Notes under the pieces: model-generated
What the model saw: the letters and a program-made list of their open reading frames with translations, nothing else
Told to the model about the DNA's origin: nothing
The model's database searches: none
Position numbers and translations under genes: made by a program
In this document: one piece after another, positions 25,201-35,466 of the stretch
Position numbering within the stretch: position 1 is the first letter of the stretch
How the letters are laid out: every line of letters begins with the position of its first letter
Assembly (NCBI RefSeq): GCF_024362695.1
Contig: NC_065423.1
Span: 6,379,001 to 6,443,000, forward strand
From: Pectinophora gossypiella
Lineage: Eukaryota > Arthropoda > Insecta > Lepidoptera > Gelechiidae
DNA: 64,000 bases
Direction of reading: 5' to 3'

Positions 25201-25900
25201 ACGAGTAACAAACACATTATTATTATTATGTGTGTTTACCATGTGACATGCAATAAATAAATAATTCTTGTTTGTGTCAGAAAGCTCGATGAAGCTTGGG
25301 TACTTAGTTCAACTTGCGATGGATGTACCTCAGACTACCGTCGTGAGCTTATGTTATGGTATTAAAAATGATCTTTCTTTTTTTTTTCAGAGTAAAGTAG
25401 AAAATGTCATCCAGAAATCAGAACGGCGGCTGTTCACCATATTCCATAGGTAAGTCAAATAGATATATCTTCTTGTATTCAATAGACTCTGTTTTTGTCA
25501 AAGAGCTCTTGAACATTGCATAGCCATCACCTAAAAAGTTATACTACACAAAGCCAACACAAATAGTCAAAAAACAGTCCGAAAACAAACTTTTCCTTCT
25601 TCTGTACATCACTGGGAAAAATGAGCCGTATCGCCGTCTATAATGGTCGAGAATTAATAACTAATCGGTGCAAACCCGTTTGAGAAGCAAGCCGTTGAAC
25701 CACATGACCACAGTGGCTACATTTACATAATGGAAATTTAACCTAACCGTCGCAATTCCAGGCAAGTATTCTGCTCCATGGACGACTGGTACGGCATGAC
25801 GATGGCCGACATCCGCGCCATCGAGGACCGCACCAAGGAGGAGCTGGAGAAGCTGCGCCGCGAGGGGGAGGTGCGCGGCATGCGCGCCGACAACGAGTAA
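1282..25900 (+). CDS. vib: Class I phosphatidylinositol transfer protein (PITP), 5' exon outside the window
   Basis: Six coding exons are visible: 1282-1393, 17767-17918, 19231-19308, 24643-24873, 25391-25449 and 25762-25900 (stop TAA). All are flanked by AG/GT sites and their phases join cleanly (1, 0, 0, 0, 2). They give about 257 residues; the first ~19 residues (start codon and lipid-domain N-terminus) must lie before base 1, so the total is about 276 residues, against about 270 for the family. Diagnostic stretches are YQVAQLYCVAEVSKNETGGG, QYTYKIYHLASKVPAF, EAWNAYPYCRT, KFKSAKTGRGPL and CYKLVTAEFKWFGLQ. Class I PITPs carry single phosphatidylinositol or phosphatidylcholine molecules between membranes and support phosphoinositide signalling; the Drosophila orthologue is vibrator. 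The short acidic C-terminus with no further domains separates it from the large RdgB class. Exons are GC-rich against AT-rich introns. The family call is very secure; the symbol is by orthology. Confidence 0.93.
1571..1880 (+). repeat. Dispersed lepidopteran-type repeat (family C)
   Basis: It begins with the CCTATATACGTCCCACT...GGCACAGGCCTC...AATCAACCGGA signature. The same signature recurs as fragments at 18262-18328 and 24238-24350. The tail resembles a tRNA-derived segment (cctccagatcgtgtgctcaa). It is a degraded SINE- or LINE-tail-like copy; the exact class is uncertain. Confidence 0.6.
4162..4326. mobile_element. Palindromic MITE with ~60-bp imperfect terminal inverted repeats
   Basis: The left arm starts GGGGGTTAAAAAGGCCACA and includes AAAAAGCAATATTG, then TTTGAC. 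The right arm is its imperfect reverse complement and ends in AACCCC. The total is about 165 bp with no coding capacity. A half copy of the same arm sits at 15708-15766, supporting a dispersed non-autonomous DNA transposon family. Confidence 0.65.
4825..4950 (+). other. Unexplained coding-like segment with CxxC...CxxCxxC cysteines
   Basis: In one frame this GC-richer island reads CSRCGRVANKPLKAAMSLTL and then DDEGCTTCPSCKDD, i.e. C-x2-C-x21-C-x2-C-x2-C, which looks like a zinc-binding ribbon. It sits inside a long PITP intron in very AT-rich surroundings, and the flanking residues are low-complexity. I see no strong acceptor before it; a weak donor (GTATTC) follows. It may be a relic exon, a processed-gene fragment or a nested-gene exon. 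I do not recognise the protein. Confidence 0.3.
5598..5634. repeat. (TG)n microsatellite
   Basis: A run of TG dinucleotides with a few interruptions. A short second GT-rich run near 5862-5872 lies in the neighbouring repeat. Confidence 0.85.
5640..5850 (-). repeat. LINE-tail-like dispersed repeat (family G)
   Basis: Contains ACTTGTGGCTCTGCCCACCC...GGGATTACGGGCGTGAGTTTATGTATGTATG. The reverse complement of the same sequence occurs at 12140-12290, and a decayed copy near 32570-32640. From memory this resembles 3' ends of lepidopteran LINEs. Confidence 0.6.
5855..6253 (+). repeat. RTE-like LINE 3' fragment
   Basis: Has GTTTGTCCGTCTTTCACGGC near the start and ends with CGAGCGAAGTCGCGAGCAAA followed by AGCTAGT, a layout I associate with insect RTE-type LINE 3' ends. 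It is interrupted by poly-C and poly-G runs near 5990-6020 and has no intact frame. A diverged relative lies within the Polinton near 48670-48795. Confidence 0.5.
6946..7243 (-). mobile_element. tRNA-derived SINE (family B), reverse orientation
   Basis: On the minus strand it starts GAGGAGCTCGGTGGCGCAGC (A-box-like TGGCGCAGCGG), passes CGAGCTCCTCCGTGCTTCGG and GCACGTTAAGCCGTTGGTCC, and ends GGGCTGGTGATGATGA. It is nearly colinear over ~300 bp with the copy at 11534-11831. The short reading frames on either strand are not genes. Confidence 0.85.
8440..8580. repeat. Dispersed repeat (family F), probable non-autonomous DNA transposon fragment
   Basis: Shares GCGACATTTTGTCAC, TGACGTCACAGG and AAAGTAACTGATTTGA-type segments, on one strand or the other, with 13622-13800, 20298-20520 and 21127-21250. 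Boundaries are approximate; no coding capacity. Confidence 0.45.
8955..9260. repeat. Family E SINE fragments
   Basis: Contains GTGTGGGTTGTGAATCACAA with an adjacent inverted copy, then TAGTCGTCACATGAGAC and AACCCTAACACCAGGGATGA, matching the body of the SINE at 205-500. The copies are degraded and partly inverted. Confidence 0.55.
10470..10572 (+). repeat. Dispersed repeat (family D)
   Basis: The segment with AAACCACTGCCCTATTTTCC, AGCATGGAGAGCTAC and GACAAGAGCGTGGCTCTTAA, ending in GATGATGAT, recurs at 13850-13945 and 23068-23150. It is a short SINE- or LINE-tail family. Confidence 0.65.
11534..11831 (+). mobile_element. tRNA-derived SINE (family B), full-length-looking copy
   Basis: The head GCGGAGCTCGGTGGCGCAGC fits a tRNA-derived pol III promoter. 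The body is ~90% like the inverted copy at 6946-7243 by eye. The tail is a (GAT)n simple repeat (GATGATGATGATGATGATGG), the usual end of such a SINE. Confidence 0.88.
12140..12290 (+). repeat. LINE-tail-like dispersed repeat (family G)
   Basis: Reverse complement of the family G segment at 5640-5850: CATACATAAACTCACGCCCG, then GCGCCACAAGTAAC and CAGCCACTGTTGATA. Confidence 0.6.
13007..13090 (+). repeat. Family A repeat fragment
   Basis: Carries GTGTGGGTACTTAGTTCATC and ATATAGTCGTGAGCTTATGT, matching 100-187. The overlapping 108-codon frame to 13340 has no recognisable protein features and I do not call it a gene. Confidence 0.6.
13622..13945. repeat. Family F repeat followed by family D repeat
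   Basis: 13622-13800 matches the reverse of the 8440 family F segment (AAAAAGCAACCTGTGACGTC, then ACAAAATGTCGCA). 13850-13945 matches family D (GGAAATCACTGCCCTATTTT, GACAAGAGCGTGGCTCTTAA). Confidence 0.55.
14335..14690 (+). repeat. Dispersed repeat (family H)
   Basis: Contains GAGAAATGCATTTTCGGAGT, GGTCAGACAGGCAGTC and GGTTAGGTAAGCGGACCCTG. The same sequence lies inverted at 19345-19650 in another PITP intron, so the 138-codon frame there is repeat-derived. Confidence 0.6.
15568..16183. mobile_element. Element bounded by ~60-bp near-perfect inverted repeats
   Basis: The left arm 15568-15627 contains GGTTGCTAAGATAAGATTGT and GTATGGTGCCAACACAAAAC. The right arm 16122-16183 is its near-exact reverse complement. 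The interior (~495 bp) includes the half MITE at 15708-15766 and no coding frame. It could be a non-autonomous DNA transposon or a fold-back element. Confidence 0.6.
17919..19230 (+). other. PITP intron with a tandem duplication split by a retro-inserted fragment
   Basis: Two tandem copies of a ~165-bp unit (17948-18115 and 18120-18378) share GTGACATCCTACTGTCAGAT-like and GCTAATGAACGTCACAACAC segments. The second copy is interrupted by a family C fragment flanked by the 11-bp direct repeat TTGTAAAATGT at 18249-18259 and 18329-18339. The rest (18380-19230) shows nothing I can name. Confidence 0.7.
21863..22025 (-). repeat. tRNA-headed SINE fragment
   Basis: The minus strand begins near the B-box-like segment CCGGAGGTCTCGGGTTCGAG, passes ATCACTTTGTGATCCCTAGT and ends GGCACGTTAAGCCGTTGGTC. 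It belongs to a SINE family sharing its 3' body with family B. Confidence 0.6.
22380..22660 (+). repeat. tRNA-headed SINE plus family A repeat
   Basis: The A-box-like GTGGTTCAGTGGTTCACCGG and B-box-like CCGGTTGGAATCCCGGTACT mark a tRNA-derived head. The family A core (GTACTTAGTTCATCTTGC, CCCAATTGGGATATAGTC) follows. It is not a functional tRNA: spacing and acceptor pairing do not fit. Confidence 0.6.
24934..25370 (+). repeat. Family I and family A repeats within a PITP intron
   Basis: 24934-25175 (CTTCGCGCAAGTGCGAGCG, AGGTAAACCTGGCTCGGCAC, CGGAGAGTGTCCGTTCTATA) resembles 22834-23260 and 16590-16680. 25268-25370 is a family A copy. The reading frames running on from the PITP exon into this region are intron read-through. 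Confidence 0.55.
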
Positions 25901-25983
25901 GATGACAACACACCCAGCACGGGCCACTCTAACCTCATACACACGCGCTAACACCATACTTTATGTTAAAACATTACCAGCGT

Positions 25984-26108
25984 AGCACCGTAAGCGCGCG
26001 ACTCTTTCGCGCCTCGATATACGTCACCCGTCACTCTCTCACAGTACTGCACAGAAAGAGACAGGTGATCTCTGTCGCGGCGAGAAAGAGTCGCGTGCTT
26101 ACGGTGCT
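25984..26108. mobile_element. Palindromic element just 3' of the PITP stop codon
   Basis: The left arm AGCACCGTAAGCGCGCGACT (25984-26010) pairs with the right arm 26081-26108. The interior also pairs with itself around GTACTGC, so the whole ~125 bp could fold into one long hairpin. It begins 84 bp after the PITP stop and so probably lies in its 3' UTR. Confidence 0.6.
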
Positions 26109-29100
26109 AAGCCCGCAGGTAGCTAGCTGACTAGGGCAAGATGCTGACCTGCGACAGCCAATTGTGCCGAAACTAAAAAAAGAATCTTGTGTTTTCTGCC
26201 AGTACGTCTTAAGTTGGGGTACTGTACTGACCAACGTTACGAGGTGTTATGTAACATTCTCATCGAGCATGTTACGCTGTGTTCGAAAATCGGCGTTAGA
26301 GTAACGCAAGAAATTAAAGATGACGATACGGCTCGCCACCTATCACGTTGGTCTAAAAGAAAGCTAAGTGAGGCGTGGGTACTTAGTTCATCTTAAGATG
26401 GATGTATGGCATATAGTCGTAAACTTAAAAAAAATATTTAGGAACCTCAGAAAACACTTATTGAAACTGGTGGACAAAACTTTATTTTAATTCGGGAACT
26501 CTAACCACCTTACAAATAAAAAATAACCCAAATAGTTTAAGTATTTGACAGCCAGCATAATTGTAAGATGGTAAAAATATTGCCATCCTCCATTTACAAT
26601 GAGTGCAAGAAAAAGACAAGTACTTTTAGAATTTACAACCTAAAGAAAAAAAATTGGGTCGGTCAGAATCGGCAATACTCGATTACGTTGGTTCAAAACA
26701 ATGTACGTTGGTTCATTAGAGTTCTCACATATAAAAAAACAAATATTAAAAAAAAAACAGAGGTAGTTATGTATAGCAGTCAGAGCGAGAGTATGTGTAA
26801 ATATGCGGCTGCATTTAGTCTCTCCGCGTATTTGTCATAGCCCTCAAGAGTTATTTCCAGGTCTATTTCCGGTCCGTCAAATGGTTGGTAAAACTGTCTG
26901 CTTAATGTTTCGCAACTTGGCTGTCGCAGTAAAGCCGCCTAGTGAGCAGGCCTTATGTTATAACACATTCAGATTAGTTAGTTTGAAATGTCATGAATAG
27001 GAACGAAAGTATTTGGCATTAAGAGTAGTTGTTGACAGTACTACAAGAACCACGCCTCGCATCTCTCTTGTCACGTAGGTCAGCTGGAAGAAATCTCTTT
27101 GTTTTGAGATAAGCTTGCCTGTACTATCTGTTTTCTTTGTATGTTTCTTGTGTCTGTTTCATTGTGTACAAATAAATAAATAAATAAATAAACCACATTC
27201 TTAAATATTGTCTCTCTTCTAGCGATTAAAGAAACATGTAACAGTAACAAGACAAGTCTCTGCATAAGAGGATTTCAAATCCATGTTCTGGAATTCGAAA
27301 GCATTATGTTTGTAACGGCCAATACAAGATCCACCTAATCATAGTGTAATTGGCGCTGAAGGACGGATTCCTTTTAGACTGATGGAAAACAGAATACCAA
27401 AACTTCAACTGGCATTTTTTAAGGAACTATTTTTAATTATTTTTTAATGTATAATATTGTAATGATTTGAATGTATTTTTGGATGAGGCCAAAAAAAAAG
27501 CCAGTAAATTGTCTACAAAAATGTCACAACTGCTCATAATATAACAGAGTAGTAAAACTACTAATGCCAGTAGCGACTATGAATCGTTCATGTCACATTA
27601 ATAGCAGACAAAGGTAAAATCTCATGTCGCTCTCACAAATCGTTCGATTTATTCTGAAACTTCAGTTTATTTCTAGATTTTTAAGTGAAATTATACTTAA
27701 TTTGTGTATATGAGGTTCGTTGGTCGATCGGTTTACGGGATAGCAGAAACCTTCATATTTTCCAAACAGTCGTTTCAAATCTTAGACAAAAGTTAGTAAA
27801 GCATGCCTTGACATTCTATTTTCCATCCCATCCTAAACTTATTAACAACTAACCCATGGTGTAAGAAGACCAGGTATACTCAATCCTATGACAAGCCGCC
27901 ATTGCTAGCCCTTTGATGACGTAAGTGTTACTACTGTATTACCATTAAATTGGTATCACCAACATTCCAAAGACGTAAATTTTATTATTGAAAATTAAGT
28001 GAATTACTGACTAATGTATTAAATTACTATTATTTGTCGCATATATAAAAATCATTACAACTGTAAGTAAATATTTTACTAAAAGTTCAAAATTTCCTTG
28101 CAAAGTAAATATAAAAACATTGGTCGTGGGTAATTTATTTTACAAAATGGCAACGCAGGGTGGGATGACGTCAGCTGGGCTAACCGTTGAAATGTTAGCT
28201 GTCACTTTTGAGCATACCTGGTTTTCTTATACCATGAACTAACAAATCATTACTAAATGACATAGTCAATGAACCTTGTGCAGTGTATGGATCCATACAC
28301 GATCATGACGTCACCCACTTGTAAATAAGATCTGTGGAGCTATTGTGTTACTAACCCAGGTGGTCGGAACTATTTGATACTTTATTTCTTGTCGACTTAT
28401 TCCTTCAAAAATAACGATTTCAATTACAGAAAGAAAGGCGCGCTGGACGACAAATAAATAACAAACGCCACATCTGATTGCCAGCTTGCACAATAGCACT
28501 GCAGGTTTCCTGGTCACGGGTAGACGTCAAGATAATGTATAAAAAAATAAAAATCGCGCAAAAATCCCGTTACATTGTTTTATTTTTTTATAACCTTATT
28601 TTTGGATTGTATATTTTTAAAAGAATATTTTTACCGTTACTTGACGTCTGCTACATGTGAAGAGTCAGTGTTGCTATGTAAATAATATTATTTTTGACTA
28701 CAATTAATAATCTGTACACTGTCACGATCTGATCGCATCCTGTGCAACATAGTCACTCGACACTTCCACTAATGAATTAAATTACTAATAATAAAATTAT
28801 AATATATTTGATGTTTGTAATCCGTCATGTTATTTCTAAGTCACTGGCAATTGTAATCTAAGTACTTTAGTGGCATAGTTGCCCCAAGTAATAAGGTGTT
28901 CTGCTATCCCGCGCTGCCGTAACGCAAATCTAGATGTATGCGTGGCGGCGACCGGGCACGATACACTGCGGAGTGAAGTGATACTGCGATGTACATCCGG
29001 CGTCGTCCACGCCGGCCGCGTGCTGGGGACAAGCTCGCTCACCCCCCGCCTCCACGAGCGACCGCTCGCCGCCGCGACTGCTGGCAGTCCCATTAAACTA

Positions 29101-31198
29101 TCTCCAAATATCCAAATAGCTCTATGTTGTATCTAAAGAGTCTCACAGACTTCTATAACGCTAAACCAAAGCCATAAAACTGCATTTTATTGTCTATATC
29201 TATAGATATTTAACTCGGTAGACGCGGACTCACGAGGCGGGGGCAAATATTAGAAAAAATAACGTCATTGAGACGCGGTATAGATACTATTTAAATAATA
29301 ACTAATAAGTCGATGTAGTCAGTGGTTAACAGGTAGTGTTGTCGTTACCTTATTAATAAAATGTCATTCGAGACAAATTTTTTGGACAACTATTCATTAG
29401 CAACGAGAATTGAAGATGTAAGGCATTTTTAGGCCCAAGTTGTAACGTGTCGCTGTTTAAAGTTCCGTTAGGTGTGTCCTGTGTAGAGCAGGTTCTTTGG
29501 CTGTTGTGTATTATAATAAAGTTACACTTGTAAGTACTTTCGCAATAGTACCAGGTAGTCGGGCACGAGGTTATTAGGAGAAAACTATATATCGGTGCAA
29601 TATGTTTCGAGGCAACCCGAGATATGTCATGGTAGTTTGGTTATTTTAATAAATTGGGGTGTTGCAAGGTGAATGTTGCGCACTAACTAATAAAATAGGT
29701 AGGGGTCAGGAGAGGGGTACAGTGTCCACTGCGGGGGCCGGGGCGCGGTCGCGGTATACGGGTTCAGGTTGCAACACCCCCGGTTGTAGTGATCGCTTGT
29801 ATATTTTATTGTAAGTTTTGTTGTTTAACAAATCAGTATTTTTAATATTTGTGTGACATTCCAGATTCTATATCGATGGTAACAGTTTATGAACATTTAG
29901 TTTGATTTGCGACTTAATTTTCTCCATTTTATGATAGCTCTCTCTAAGCTGTACGGAGTCAATCCAGTCTCAAATGATCAGTACAATGTCTTGTTTTATT
30001 TTTTGTTGATTTCACATTCTCAATGAAGTCACTTGTGTTCAATGTTCCTTCGATTTTGTTTCGATCATTCTACAACTCTGTGGCCGTGTATTTATATTTA
30101 TTGTGCCGCCTCTGCGGAGCGCGTCGCGGCCGCCGCTACATTGTATATTGCAGTATATTTTCTGTACAAATGGCGTGATCCTTACCGCGAAGCCGCGCCG
30201 CTCTCGGCAGGGGCGACTGCTTCTTATTTGCACTTTTTAATTAAGTTTTTTACTTACGTTGTAATAAGTTTTACATCAAATACAGCGTGATATATATATT
30301 TGAGAGTAGTCTTTTATTAGTAGAAATTAGAAAATTGTTAGCAACCCGCTTTTAGCATCGCATAGAGCTTATGTGTTAATCTGTTAAATTTTTATATTTC
30401 TCGAACAATTTTTGATAGGTACTTAATTTTTCCTGACGAGAACATTTTTGAATCTTTATCTATCGTCGTGTAAGCTCTTTGAAATTAACTTTGTAACTTG
30501 GATTATCTCCCCGAGGTCACTCATGACAATATAACGTAGGTTTACTTCTCTCGGACCAATAATAACGGTCGAATTTTCACATTAACACCAGTTGGTTCGT
30601 AGCTCCTATAATACACCAAATATCGTATCCAAGAAGTCTACTAACTTAGTAATAATATAAACATGAATATTTAAAGCTTTTGCTTTGAAAATGTTAAAAG
30701 CCTATTTGTTGCAGTTACCAAATAAAATTAAGTACACACTCAATGGATTATTTTATTTTATTTTTCTAAACAGCCTTTATAGTATATGAGATCAACTATT
30801 TGTGGATATGTCCTTTGATGTATTTTAAAATGTAATGTTGACGTCATGCATGTTCCACGGTAAGTTATATTCCGTTGTGCTTGTACGGGGTCTCGCCGGG
30901 TTATATCAGTATTCTATAATAGATATCTTGTCTGTAGCACATTTAACGAGAAGAGGTATGCATACCTTAGCATACTTAGGACGCTAAAATTGTCAATTTT
31001 TAAATGTTTAGCTAAATAAAAGTTTTGAAGAGTTCTCGCATTGAAATGTAAGTAAATAATGTAATAAATAACATTTGTTGTAAAATGTACTATGAGTATT
31101 TTGAGGCCAACAGAAATAAAATAATTTGACCTGTTATGAATTGTTTGCATTGTAGTTAGAATGTAGATTTAGAACCAGATCCTTTTACGTTTGGACAG

Positions 31199-31204
31199 AA
31201 TAAA
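31199..31204 (+). terminator. Candidate poly(A) signal, PITP direction
   Basis: AATAAA on the plus strand, only 30 bp before an opposed AATAAA on the minus strand (31239-31234). This is the layout expected at the junction of two convergent genes. Assigning it to PITP would need a ~5.3 kb 3' UTR; inference only. Confidence 0.3.
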
Positions 31205-31233
31205 ACTAATGAGAAACAATACCAACTTGGTCG

Positions 31234-31239
31234 TTTATT
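31234..31239 (-). terminator. Candidate poly(A) signal, PIGL direction
   Basis: TTTATT on the plus strand, i.e. AATAAA on the minus strand. It is about 2.1 kb downstream of the PIGL stop codon and faces the plus-strand signal at 31199. Confidence 0.3.
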
Positions 31240-32203
31240 GCAGCGAGGTAAAATAACAATGTTTCATTTTGGAAATAAGTAACAAGCTTAAGACATAATA
31301 TTATTAAAATTAAAAAAAAAAAAAAGACATGGATGCAAGCTCGTTAAAATAAGCAAGAACCACATAATATATCACAGAACTGATATGGCGAAAGAAAAAT
31401 GTTTTTTTTTAAATTTATAAATACAAGTTGTTGGTGAACAGTAAACGTTTAACGATCGAATAGTTTTTATTTATTATGATTTACTCTCATAAACATTTTT
31501 TTTAATAACAACATCCATACTTTTCATTTTACAAATGACTATTTCACATACAGGACATTTAACATTTTATTAATTATAATAATTTACAATCTCCTTAGTC
31601 TCATCTTATTGTAAAACATTTTACAATCACCCATCACTTTATTTTTATTTACATTATAGTACTTTACACAGAAAATGCGGATTAGGAATTGTAAAATCAT
31701 TTTTTTAAATTCGGTTGATAAATATACAGCGACGTTAAACCGTTTTAAATTTCAACTTTGTACTTGATTGTTGGTTATTTTGTTTTTAAAAATCTATATT
31801 TTTGTATCTACTTGTCATGTATGCTTTTGAATTAAATAACTGGAGTAAAGGCATTGAGTAAAGTAACTCAAAGTAGATCGATAGTTTGATCAGTATAGCC
31901 CTTTGCGATCAAAAGCTTTGATCATTCGATTTTGCCTCTGCCTACAGGAGACTATGATTAGAATGAAAAGACAGAGATATAAAGTACATCGCTTCGTGCG
32001 AAAGAGACGAATAATGACATGCCTCTTTCGCACTAAGGGCGTTTTCTAACTATATCAGATTCTTATCCGTGATCCAAGTCCGATAATGACCACCAGCCGA
32101 ACAGCCACTTCGAAATTCGGATAAGAATCGGAGTAGTGCGAAAACGGTATACAGGTTAGTACGAAAGAGACAAAAGCTATGTCACTCTAATGGTACATAT
32201 TAT

Positions 32204-32310
32204 GTCGTGGCCAGACCTTAGAATTGATCATTTCAGGATGTGTTCGACTATGTTCATTTCATGATATGATAGCGCATCATGAAATGATCAATTCTAGATC
32301 TGGCCACGAC
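32204..32310. mobile_element. Short hairpin MITE-like palindrome
   Basis: The arm GTCGTGGCCAGACCTTAGAA (32204-32235) is mirrored at 32280-32310 with one or two mismatches. A second nested palindrome (CATTTCATGATA / ATCATGAAATG) fills part of the interior. Non-coding. Confidence 0.55.
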
Positions 32311-33367
32311 ACATACATTTCAGGGTTTTACGCAACATACAGGTTTTTGAACATTTTCCTTCTCTTAATGCTTAAAATCGGAAAGCCTCTTTAATTTTTA
32401 ACACATGGAACCAATATAATTGTAAGTATGAACATGATATCAGGCACCCTAAGACACCTCACCAATACTAATCGTGAAAGGCGAAAGTTCAGAGATGTAT
32501 TCAACTGCTAATATTTCCAGTAATAATTAAGCAGTTTTATCCTGCAGTTACTTGTGCCACACCATGTAATAATTGACAAGTCAACTTAATGATAAGCCTA
32601 CCTCTATAGGAATGAAGGGCGTGATTATGTATGTAAATATGATGCGGTATGCTCTTGGTTCTGCGATCGCTGAGACACGCAGTTCAGACAGCAATAATAC
32701 AGGCTGGCGTCAAAGCAGAAAATTAAACCGAAAGTCTGATTTGGACGGGACTTAAACCCTTAGCTCTTGTCATTCATATAATCATCTAATGCGGAACCAG
32801 ATGCGATACCAAAGTGCTTTCGTCACATTATTGTTTACGACATAGTATGATTTCAAATTGGATTTTATGCCCAGCTAATAGAGACTTATGAAAAATACCT
32901 TAATTTATTTTTGCAATTTTTGCGAAGAAGAAGACTGGTATCAAAACCGACGACCTATCAACATCTGTAATATACCTGTATATTAGTTGATAGGTCGTCT
33001 CGTCGATCGGGTGTTAGTGACACCATAACAAAAAAAAATGTCTGCTTGTCGGAAATGTTTTATTCTGATCTTGAGTTTTAGCTGCGCCGCAATGTATATC
33101 GAACTACGTATAAAGTAGTCTAGCGATTACTTGCGTTGTTCGATTTACATTACTTTGTCACTGTTATTTTTTAAATTTAAATTTGGGTTCTATGCAGCTT
33201 AAAACACAATATGGGACTGAAAATAATTCAAAAAGAAACTAAAAGAATCACAAATTTTCCGACGGGAAATTCCATTTTATATCAATTCAGAATCATGATC
33301 AGAATCATCCCTTAAGTTTTCATAACAGTGTCACTGACACCCTGTATGAAGCTGCTGTGATATCAAG

Positions 33368-35004
33368 CTAATCATCGACTTCAAGCTCCAACTCAATGTC
33401 TGCAAGGCTTATTCTCCTGAGCGTGTTGATGACCATATACCTAGAGAACATCACATACAGGTGGCGGAACCACACCATCTGTGATTTGTGACGTTTCATC
33501 GCCCGCACCACGCGCCGGCTCTCCGTCCAGCGAAGGAAGTATCTGCAATTAAGTAATAAGAATTCATAGACAATATATTTACATTACAGTGTATGAAATA
33601 ACGCCTGCATGCATGCACTCACTACTTCTAGTAATGAGATACAATAAATAGATTAGATAATAATCATCAAAGGTTTTATAAAAAAAAAATACCAAGTCTT
33701 AAATACTGGAAATGATTTTGTTTGACACATACTACTAAAACTTGTAAGGATGTTTATTACTCTTTCAAAAAAAAAGGAAAAAAAGATTTTGATGAAACAT
33801 CAGAATAATTATAATAATTTATATTTATATCCACAGACAAAGTTGCTGGCGGCTGCTATTATTGAATATAAAATAAACAATCTTAACTAACATAAGATTG
33901 TTCTTATCAGCTAATCATTATACCTATAATAAATCAATAGATAAGTAGAAGTCTACACATATAAAACCAACCATTGTGAAACTCACCTTTTGGAAGACAA
34001 TACAAAACTAAGTGGAAGGTCTAGAAAAGCTATGTACTTTCTCAATACATTCACTGAGTCTAATGTGTAAACTGTGCATCCTGAAAATAAAACAAAATCA
34101 TGATACAAAAAAATTAATATGTCTACTGATGTTTTGTAATTGAGGCTACTGAGTTGTTATAGCATTTGCTGCCAATTTACTACAGATTTTCTTTTATTTC
34201 AGTCAAATCAGATAAGAATTATTATTCATTTAGATACATGAATATAAGGTGAGCTTTTATTCTGTCTTTATCACATCATATAAATACTTACTTTTAGGCA
34301 CCAGCTTCTCAACAAACATATAAGCAACTGCATAAAAAACTGCAGAATGGTTTGGATGAGAGGAGATGCCTCCTCTATCAAACGTAACAAGTGTGTCTAT
34401 GTCTAATGACTCCAGCCTGTGTTGTATGAGTTTAGCAACAATGGGAACTGGCCACTGGCATTTTGGGTCATCTCTTAACCTTGTATCCATTATCAGACAT
34501 ATATTCTGACCTGGAACACCAAGTTCTTTGCAAGCATCCCATAGTTCTGAACGCCGTATTTGTCCTTTCCCCTCATAATTACCTTTAAACAAAAGTTCTT
34601 ATAAAATATTGTTATATCTTATATGCATATTTAGTGCAAAAGAGAAAGGTATCCTTGAAAATGTAAATAAAAAAGAATTAAAAAATACCGTTAGTTAGGC
34701 AAAGTACATGTACATCAGCGCCCTGCTCGCACAATCTGAAGATAGTAGGCCCGAAGAACATGCATTCATCGTCCGGATGGGCCACAACCATCAGTACTCG
34801 CTTGGTTTTGAGCGCCCCGCGGGTCCGAGTCGGCAGCCGCCTTGCATACCGTCGATACACAATACAACATACCACCAAGTAACTAAACACCCAAACACTA
34901 ATGTACAAAGCAAAATTCCGAAAATATAACAATGTTTCACCCAAAATTTTTAAATAAAACCTGTAGAAAAATTCTAGGTCATACTGCACTTCAGTGTCTA
35001 ACAT
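33368..35004 (-). CDS. PIGL: N-acetylglucosaminyl-phosphatidylinositol de-N-acetylase (PIGL)
   Basis: Four exons on the minus strand: 35004-34689, 34582-34292, 34080-33987 and 33542-33368, all with GT/AG ends and matching phases. They give 876 nt and 291 residues. The enzyme removes the acetyl group from GlcNAc-PI, the second step of GPI-anchor synthesis, at the cytoplasmic face of the ER. One membrane segment lies at about residues 28-50 (ALYISVWVFSYLVVCCIVY). It is followed by the metal-binding AHPDDE motif in VLMVVAHPDDECMFFGPT. Exon 2 has SELWDACKELG and SSHPNH, the second His motif of the LmbE/PIG-L family. Length is close to animal orthologues (about 250-290). The last exon is basic, then acidic at the end. 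It is divergent from VPS37, with 462 bp between start codons. Confidence 0.93.
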
Positions 35005-35466
35005 TTCTGACTAGAAAGTAGGAAACTTTCGATTTGCGCAATAACTAGTGGCGTAGCTGCATTTGGACGTAGAGTTTTTGTGGCTGTCCAGCTATTTACA
35101 ACGTGATTTACAGGAATTTTGTAAATCCAAATTTATCGTCTCAATGCAGTCATTCTGACATTATAAAGTGGTGTTGCCAAGTTTCTAAAGTAATAAAATA
35201 AATAACTTAGTTTTACATTATAAGCCGGCCGCTAGATGGCAGTTTGGATGCCTGCTGGAAGTCACACACACACAGTCCCAGCACTAACTAAAGTTAGTCT
35301 TCCAAAAAATCATGAACGGGCTAAAGCCGAAATAAAAAAAAGTTTTTGACGTTTCTTTGATGATTTTGACATTTAATCATAATCATATTCAGCTTGAAAA
35401 ATAAAATTCTATTTTGTTAGAAAAAAGTGTTTTGTCGTGAATTTCGTGTTGAGAAACATAACTAAA
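35005..35466. promoter_or_regulatory. Shared divergent promoter region of PIGL and VPS37
   Basis: 462 bp separate the PIGL start codon (minus) from the preferred VPS37 start codon (plus), so both promoters and 5' UTRs must lie here unless untranslated exons exist elsewhere. No TATA box is placed consistently for either gene. Inference from layout only. Confidence 0.5.

Larger units (their letters stand above)
25901..33367. other. Gene-poor stretch, probably long 3' UTRs of convergent PITP and PIGL genes
   Basis: No conserved protein is recognisable on either strand. Contents: a palindromic element (25984-26108), a family A copy (26320-26430), an (AAAT)n run (27172-27191), a GC-rich island (28900-29090, with open frames on both strands but no known domain), opposed poly(A) signals near 31.2 kb, two hairpin palindromes (32204-32310 and 32949-32999) and a decayed family G copy (32570-32640). 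The UTR assignment is inference. Confidence 0.5.

Noticed and set aside
28836..29136. 85-codon frames on both strands in a GC-rich island
   Set aside because: Open frames on both strands reflect base composition; no domain and no splice context. Kept only as a GC-rich island in the gene-poor stretch.
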